Shown here: piece by piece, positions 59,963 to 64,000 of the stretch
Layout: every line of letters starts with the position of its first letter
How positions within the stretch are numbered: position 1 is the first letter of the stretch
Assembly: GCA_020852955.1 (NCBI GenBank)
Contig: JADYZW010000027.1
Coordinates: 1 to 64,000, forward strand
Direction: 5' to 3'
Source: Deltaproteobacteria bacterium
Lineage (GTDB): Bacteria; Desulfobacterota; Binatia; UTPRO1
DNA length: 64,000 nucleotides
Notes under the pieces: generated by a model
Database searches by the model: none
What the model saw: the letters and a program-made list of their open reading frames with translations, nothing else
What the model was told of the DNA's origin: nothing
Translations under genes and position numbers: made by a program

Positions 59963-60682
59963 ATGTGGGACGGACGGCGAGTGCTGGCGGTCATCCCCGC
60001 CCGCGGGGGTAGCAAAGGCCTCGTACGCAAGAACCTGGCGACGGTTGGCGGACGGACCCTCATCGCGCGCGTCGGCGAAGTGGTGCGGGCCCTGCCGTGG
60101 ATCGATCGCGCCGTTCTGACCACGGACGACGAGGCGATGGCGGCCGAGGGGCTGGCGTACGGACTCGACGTCCCTTTCCGGCGGCCGGCGGAGCTCGCGA
60201 GCGACGCCAGCACGGGCGCCGACGTATGGGCGCACGCGTGGCGCGAGAGTGAGCGCCTGACGGGTGACCGCTGGGACCTCTCGATCTATCTGCAGCCGAC
60301 CTCGCCGTTGCGCCGGCCGGAGGACGTGGAGCGGACGATCGCCGCGATGCTGGCGGGCGACCATCGCGCCGCCGCCACCGTGAGCCGCGTGCCCGGCCAC
60401 TACACGCCCGAGAAGGCCCTGCGGCTCCGGGCCGACGGGAGCCTGTCGTTCGTGCTCCCGGATGGCGCGCGGCACGCCAATCGGCAGACGATTCCTCCGA
60501 GCTTCGCGCGCAACGGCGTTTGCTACGCGGTGCGGCGCGACACGCTCCTCGACCACGGCTGGATCGTCGAGCACGATTGCGCGGGGGTCGTCCTCGACGG
60601 GCCGATGGTGAACATCGACGACGCCCTGGATCTCGCGTTCGCCGAGTGGCTGCACGCGCGCGGGCTCGTGTCCGCCGGCTGA
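59963..60682 (+). CDS. CMP-sugar (acylneuraminate-type) cytidylyltransferase
   Basis: 239 aa. Activates a nonulosonic acid with CTP. The nucleotide-binding signature is AVIPARGGSKGLVRKNL, followed by TTDDEAMAAEG, YLQPTSPLRRPEDV and the C-terminal MVNIDDALDLAFAE. It matches the NeuA/PseF/LegF group; which sugar it activates (sialic, legionaminic, pseudaminic) cannot be told. It is followed after 56 bp by the NeuB-like synthase. Confidence 0.9.
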   Translation: MWDGRRVLAVIPARGGSKGLVRKNLATVGGRTLIARVGEVVRALPWIDRAVLTTDDEAMAAEGLAYGLDVPFRRPAELASDASTGADVWAHAWRESERLTGDRWDLSIYLQPTSPLRRPEDVERTIAAMLAGDHRAAATVSRVPGHYTPEKALRLRADGSLSFVLPDGARHANRQTIPPSFARNGVCYAVRRDTLLDHGWIVEHDCAGVVLDGPMVNIDDALDLAFAEWLHARGLVSAG

Positions 60683-60738
60683 CTCCCTCCCGCCGCGGCG
60701 AGTGGTGAAAATCCGACGCCTCGCGTAGGGTGCGGCGC

Positions 60739-61812
60739 GTGAGCGATGCTCCCGAACGCCGCGCGACCTGGCTGCACGATCCGGCGCCCGGCCGCGCGTG
60801 CACGATCATCGGTGAGGTGGCGCAGGCCCACGACGGGAGCCTCGGCGCGGCGCATGCCTTCATCGACGCGATCGCGCGGGCGGGGGCCGACGCGGTGAAG
60901 TTCCAGACCCACATCGCGGCGGCGGAGAGCACCCCGTCCGAGCCGTGGCGCACGCGGTTCAGCGCGCAGGACGAGACGCGCCTCGCGTACTGGCGCCGGA
61001 TGGAGTTCACGCCCGAGCAGTGGGCGGGCCTGCGCGCGCACGCGGACGAGCGGGGCCTGCTCTTCCTCTCCTCGCCGTTTTCGCTCCGGGCGTTCGAGCT
61101 GCTGCGGCGGATCGGCGTCGCTGGGTGGAAGATCGCCTCGGGCGAGCTGCCGCACGACGAGCTCGTGGACGCCTGCGCTGCGACCGGGCAGCCGATGATC
61201 CTCTCGTCGGGCATGAGCACCTGGTCCGAGCTCGACGCCGCGGTGGCTCGGGCGCGACGCGGAGGATCCCCGCTGGCCGTGCTGCAGTGCGCGTCGCGCT
61301 ATCCGTGTCCGCCCGAGCACGTCGGCATCGAGGTCGTCGATCAGATCCGGGAGCGCTATGGCACGGCCGTCGGCCTCTCCGACCACTCGGCGACCATCTT
61401 CCCGGCGATCGCCGCCGCCACGCGCGGCGTCGAGATCGTCGAGGTGCACGTGACCCTGTCGCGCGAGATGTTCGGACCCGACCAGGCCGCATCGGTGACG
61501 ACCGCGGAGCTGGGGGAGCTCGTGCGCGGCGTGCGATTCGTCGAGACCATGCGGGCCCATCCCGTCGACAAGGCCGTCCTCGCCGCGGAGATCCTGCCGT
61601 TGCGCGCCATCTTCCAGCGCAGCGTCGTCGCGGCCCGCGACCTACCCGCGGGCACGGTGCTGACGCGGGCGGACGTGGCGCTCAAGAAGCCGGGCACCGG
61701 CATCCCCGCGAGCGCGCTCGCGGGCGTGCTCGGCCGCCGGCTGACGCGCGCGGTCGGCCGGGACGAGCTCGTCGCGCCGGCGGATCTCGACGACGGCGGG
61801 GAGGGCCGGTGA
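60739..61812 (+). CDS. NeuB-like nonulosonic acid synthase
   Basis: 357 aa from a GTG at 60739 (TAGGG is 8 nt upstream; a GTG at 60730 is an alternative). The TIM barrel shows EVAQAHDGSLGAAHAFIDAI, GADAVKFQTH, LFLSSPFSLRAFELL, KIASGEL and ILSSGMST with LSDHSA. A C-terminal SAF/antifreeze-like domain (about 285-350) reads RDLPAGTVLTRADVALKKPG. It condenses PEP with a hexosamine. Its stop overlaps the epimerase start (GTGA). Confidence 0.92.
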   Translation: MSDAPERRATWLHDPAPGRACTIIGEVAQAHDGSLGAAHAFIDAIARAGADAVKFQTHIAAAESTPSEPWRTRFSAQDETRLAYWRRMEFTPEQWAGLRAHADERGLLFLSSPFSLRAFELLRRIGVAGWKIASGELPHDELVDACAATGQPMILSSGMSTWSELDAAVARARRGGSPLAVLQCASRYPCPPEHVGIEVVDQIRERYGTAVGLSDHSATIFPAIAAATRGVEIVEVHVTLSREMFGPDQAASVTTAELGELVRGVRFVETMRAHPVDKAVLAAEILPLRAIFQRSVVAARDLPAGTVLTRADVALKKPGTGIPASALAGVLGRRLTRAVGRDELVAPADLDDGGEGR

Positions 61813-62975
61813 AGCGGCGCGTGTGCGTGGTCGTGACGGCGCGGCCGAGCTACGCGCGGATCCGGACGGCGCTCGCGGCCATCGCGGCTCATCCGGAGCT
61901 CGAGCTGCAGCTCGTGGTCGGCGCGTCGGCCTTGCTGGACCGCTACGGCAATACCGTGAAGGTGATCGAGGAGGAGGGCTTCCGCGTCGATCGCAAGGTC
62001 TTCATGATCGTGGAAGGCGAGAATCCGGTGACGTCGGCCAAGAGCACCGGCCTCGGTCTCGCGGAGCTGTCGACGATTTTCGACGACCTGCAGCCGCACG
62101 TCGTCGTCACCATCGCCGATCGCTTCGAGACGATCGCGACGGCGATTGCCGCCGCGTACTTGAACATCCCGCTGGCGCACGTGCAGGGCGGCGAGATCAC
62201 CGGGTCGATCGACGAGAAGGTCCGCCATGCCGTGACGAAGTTCGCCGACGTCCACTTCGTCGCGTCGCGGCCGGCGGCGGAGCGGGTGGTGCGCCTCGGC
62301 GAGCGGCGCGACCGCGTCTTCGTCACGGGCTGTCCGTCGATCGATCTCGCGCGCGAGGCGCTCGCCAGGGGGCCGCTCGCGGCCGATGCGGCGCTCCGCT
62401 GGGGCGGCGTCGGCGCGCGGGTCGACCTGGCGGCGCCCTATCTGGTCGTCCTGCAGCATCCGGTCACGACGGAGTGGGAGCGGGCGCGCATGCACGTCGA
62501 GGAGACGTTGCGCGCGGTCGACGAGCTCGGCCTGCCGACGCTGTGGTTCTGGCCGAACGTCGATTCGGGATCGGATGGAACCGCCCGCGGCATCCGCGCC
62601 TACCGGGAGCGCCACGCCGTTTCGAACGTCCATTTCTTCAAGAACGTGCCCCCCGAGGATTTCATCCGGCTGCTCGCCGGAGCGCGGTGCATCGTCGGGA
62701 ACTCGAGCGTGGCGATCCGGGAGTGCTCGTGGCTCGGCGTGCCGGCGGTGAACGTCGGCGGCCGCCAGGCCGGTCGCGATCGCGGCGCGAACGTGATCGA
62801 CGTGGCCTACGATCACGCGGCGATCCTCGGGGCGATCCGCCGGTGGACGGACGGTCCGCGTCCGCCGCGGGGCGAGATCTACGGTGACGGGAACGCGGGG
62901 CGGCGGATGGCCGACCTGCTGGCGCGGGTGCCCCTCGACTTCGAGAAACGCCTGACGTTCGAGGGCGAGGGGTGA
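61809..62975 (+). CDS. UDP-GlcNAc 2-epimerase (hydrolysing, NeuC-like)
   Basis: 388 aa GT-B fold enzyme. Segments typical of the NeuC branch are VVVTARPSYARIRTAL, TIADRFETIATAIAAAYL, PLAHVQGGEITGSIDEKVRH and VGNSSVAIRECSWLGVPAVN. It would make ManNAc (or a related 2-epimer) for the NeuB-like enzyme. The GTG start overlaps the synthase stop and its own stop overlaps the next gene (GTGA), so the three form a tight operon. Confidence 0.92.
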   Translation: MKRRVCVVVTARPSYARIRTALAAIAAHPELELQLVVGASALLDRYGNTVKVIEEEGFRVDRKVFMIVEGENPVTSAKSTGLGLAELSTIFDDLQPHVVVTIADRFETIATAIAAAYLNIPLAHVQGGEITGSIDEKVRHAVTKFADVHFVASRPAAERVVRLGERRDRVFVTGCPSIDLAREALARGPLAADAALRWGGVGARVDLAAPYLVVLQHPVTTEWERARMHVEETLRAVDELGLPTLWFWPNVDSGSDGTARGIRAYRERHAVSNVHFFKNVPPEDFIRLLAGARCIVGNSSVAIRECSWLGVPAVNVGGRQAGRDRGANVIDVAYDHAAILGAIRRWTDGPRPPRGEIYGDGNAGRRMADLLARVPLDFEKRLTFEGEG

Positions 62976-64000
62976 GCACGCGCTGGCTCGTCGTGCCGTC
63001 GGAGACGCGCCATCGGGAGTTCGATGCCAAGCTCTTCCTGGCATGCGTCGCGGCCGAGCGCGGTCTGGCGACGATCGTCGGGTCGCGCACCGCCATCCAC
63101 CTCGGCGCCGCCGGGCTGCCGCGCGCGATCTGGCTGGCGAAGGACCTCTGCGAGAGCAGCGCCAGGATGACCCGCATCCTGCGCGGCCTCGGCCATCGCG
63201 TCGTCGCGCTCGACGAGGAAGCGCTCGTCTGGTACTCGCCCGAGCGGTATCGCGCCGCGCGCCTCTCGCCCGAGGTTCTGCGCCTCACCGACGAGCTGTT
63301 CGCGTGGGGGGAAGCGAACGCCGACAACTGGCGCGCGGCGCCCGCATGGCGGGGCCAGCCCATCCACGTGACGGGAAACCCGCGCTTCGACCTCCTGCGG
63401 CCGGAGCTGCGCGGGTTCTTCGATCCGGAGCGCGACGCCGTGCGGGCCCGGTTCGGTCGCCCGCTGCTGGTGAACACCAACTTCGGCAGCATGAATCATT
63501 TCGTGTCGAAGCACGGGATCCACGAGCCGGACTCGCGGACGGCCGGCCGGCGCATTGGCGAAGATCAGCACGAACGCGACTTCCACGCGCGTCTCGCGGC
63601 GCATCGTCGACGGCTGTTCGAAGCGTTCCTCGAGGCGGTGCCGGCGCTGGCGCGCGCCTTTCCCGACCGCATCGTGGTCGTCCGCCCGCATCCGGCCGAG
63701 CGCGCCGAGACCTGGCGTCAGGCGGTCCGCGACGCGCCGAACGTGGAGGTGCTGAGCGAGGGCCACGTCGCGCCCTGGCTGCTCGCGGCCGGTGTGGTGA
63801 TCCACAACGGCTGCACGACGGGGATCGAGGCCCACCTGCTCGGCACTCCGGCGGTGGCGTATCGGCCGTGGCAGGACGATGCCCTCGATCTGGCGCTTCC
63901 CAATCGTCTGTCGAGCGCCGCCGCCGACGTCCCCGAGCTGATCGCCTGTTGCGAACGCGCCCTGGCGGGCACGCTCGCGCCGACGGCGGCGGAGAGGGAG
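62972..64000 (+). CDS. Surface carbohydrate biosynthesis protein, partial (cut by window end)
   Basis: At least 343 aa, open at the window end, from a GTG overlapping the epimerase stop. The N-terminal part (WLVVPSETRHREFDAKLFLA) and the motifs VVRPHPAERAETW and HNGCTTGIEAHLLGTPAVAY match the family called surface carbohydrate biosynthesis protein, which resembles CDP-glycerol glycerophosphotransferase-type GT-B enzymes. It probably handles an activated surface sugar made by the upstream genes, but the exact reaction is unknown. The C terminus lies beyond base 64000. Confidence 0.8.
   Translation, partial: MSTRWLVVPSETRHREFDAKLFLACVAAERGLATIVGSRTAIHLGAAGLPRAIWLAKDLCESSARMTRILRGLGHRVVALDEEALVWYSPERYRAARLSPEVLRLTDELFAWGEANADNWRAAPAWRGQPIHVTGNPRFDLLRPELRGFFDPERDAVRARFGRPLLVNTNFGSMNHFVSKHGIHEPDSRTAGRRIGEDQHERDFHARLAAHRRRLFEAFLEAVPALARAFPDRIVVVRPHPAERAETWRQAVRDAPNVEVLSEGHVAPWLLAAGVVIHNGCTTGIEAHLLGTPAVAYRPWQDDALDLALPNRLSSAAADVPELIACCERALAGTLAPTAAERE

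Overview
The window is a gene-dense, very GC-rich bacterial chromosome segment with short intergenic gaps, many ATGA/GTGA stop-start overlaps and many GTG starts. Gene content (uvrABC, split glycine cleavage P-protein, comEC, DUF971, tatA, TonB-like protein, lipoproteins, sigma-54 activator, DsbA-family proteins) points to a diderm, probably soil or groundwater, lineage near the former Deltaproteobacteria (Myxococcota/Desulfobacterota/Binatota-like). This placement is inferred from gene content only. No rRNA, CRISPR array, insertion sequence or phage gene was seen, and the sequence looks like ordinary vertically inherited chromosome up to about 58 kb.

Layout. 1-2.8 kb: SRP RNA, dnaX, ebfC, recR. 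2.9-5.3 kb: periplasmic SurA-like/DsbA fusion, small lipoprotein, dienelactone hydrolase. 5.3-12.8 kb, minus strand: zinc-ribbon/adenylate cyclase/ATPase/TPR regulator, zinc alcohol dehydrogenase, membrane-anchored CBM-like protein, fabF, metF. 12.9-15.5 kb: clpS-clpA. 15.5-19.1 kb: FemAB-like protein, epoxide-hydrolase-like protein, secreted OB-fold protein, DUF971, dodecin-like protein. 19.2-24.9 kb: a double-length (tandem) UvrA. 24.9-30.9 kb: methyltransferase, degenerate receiver domain, NtrC-type two-component pair, and divergently an ECF sigma/anti-sigma/DUF3106 operon. 30.9-37.5 kb: uvrB-uvrC-comEC. 37.5-41.3 kb: hisS-aspS-lipoprotein. 41.4-46.8 kb: folD-gcvT-gcvH-gcvPA-gcvPB, a complete one-carbon/glycine cleavage operon except for lipoamide dehydrogenase. 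46.9-50.2 kb: TonB-like protein, tatA, MJ0042-type zinc-ribbon protein, tRNA-Leu(CAG), cupin. 50.3-58.2 kb: valS-nadC-birA-coaX-EF-G-like GTPase and a conserved unknown protein. 58.3-64 kb: a surface-sugar cluster with a glycosyltransferase-methyltransferase fusion followed by cytidylyltransferase, NeuB-like synthase, NeuC-like epimerase and a surface carbohydrate protein cut by the window end.

How the parts connect. UvrA, UvrB and UvrC for nucleotide excision repair are all present, in two loci. FolD and the glycine cleavage proteins couple glycine breakdown to methylene-THF, and MetF uses the same pool. The last cluster has the three core activities of nonulosonic (sialic-acid-like) sugar synthesis and activation. 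Several lead genes (fabF, clpS, valS, uvrB) have a sigma-70-like -10 box only 7-9 nt before the start codon and no Shine-Dalgarno, while internal operon genes have clear Shine-Dalgarno sites. This suggests leaderless mRNAs for operon heads. The most unusual items are the tandem UvrA, the fused glycosyltransferase-methyltransferase with its nonulosonate-like cluster, a dodecin-like protein without the flavin-stacking tryptophan, an EF-G-like GTPase with altered G motifs, and a receiver domain with Glu at the phosphorylation site.
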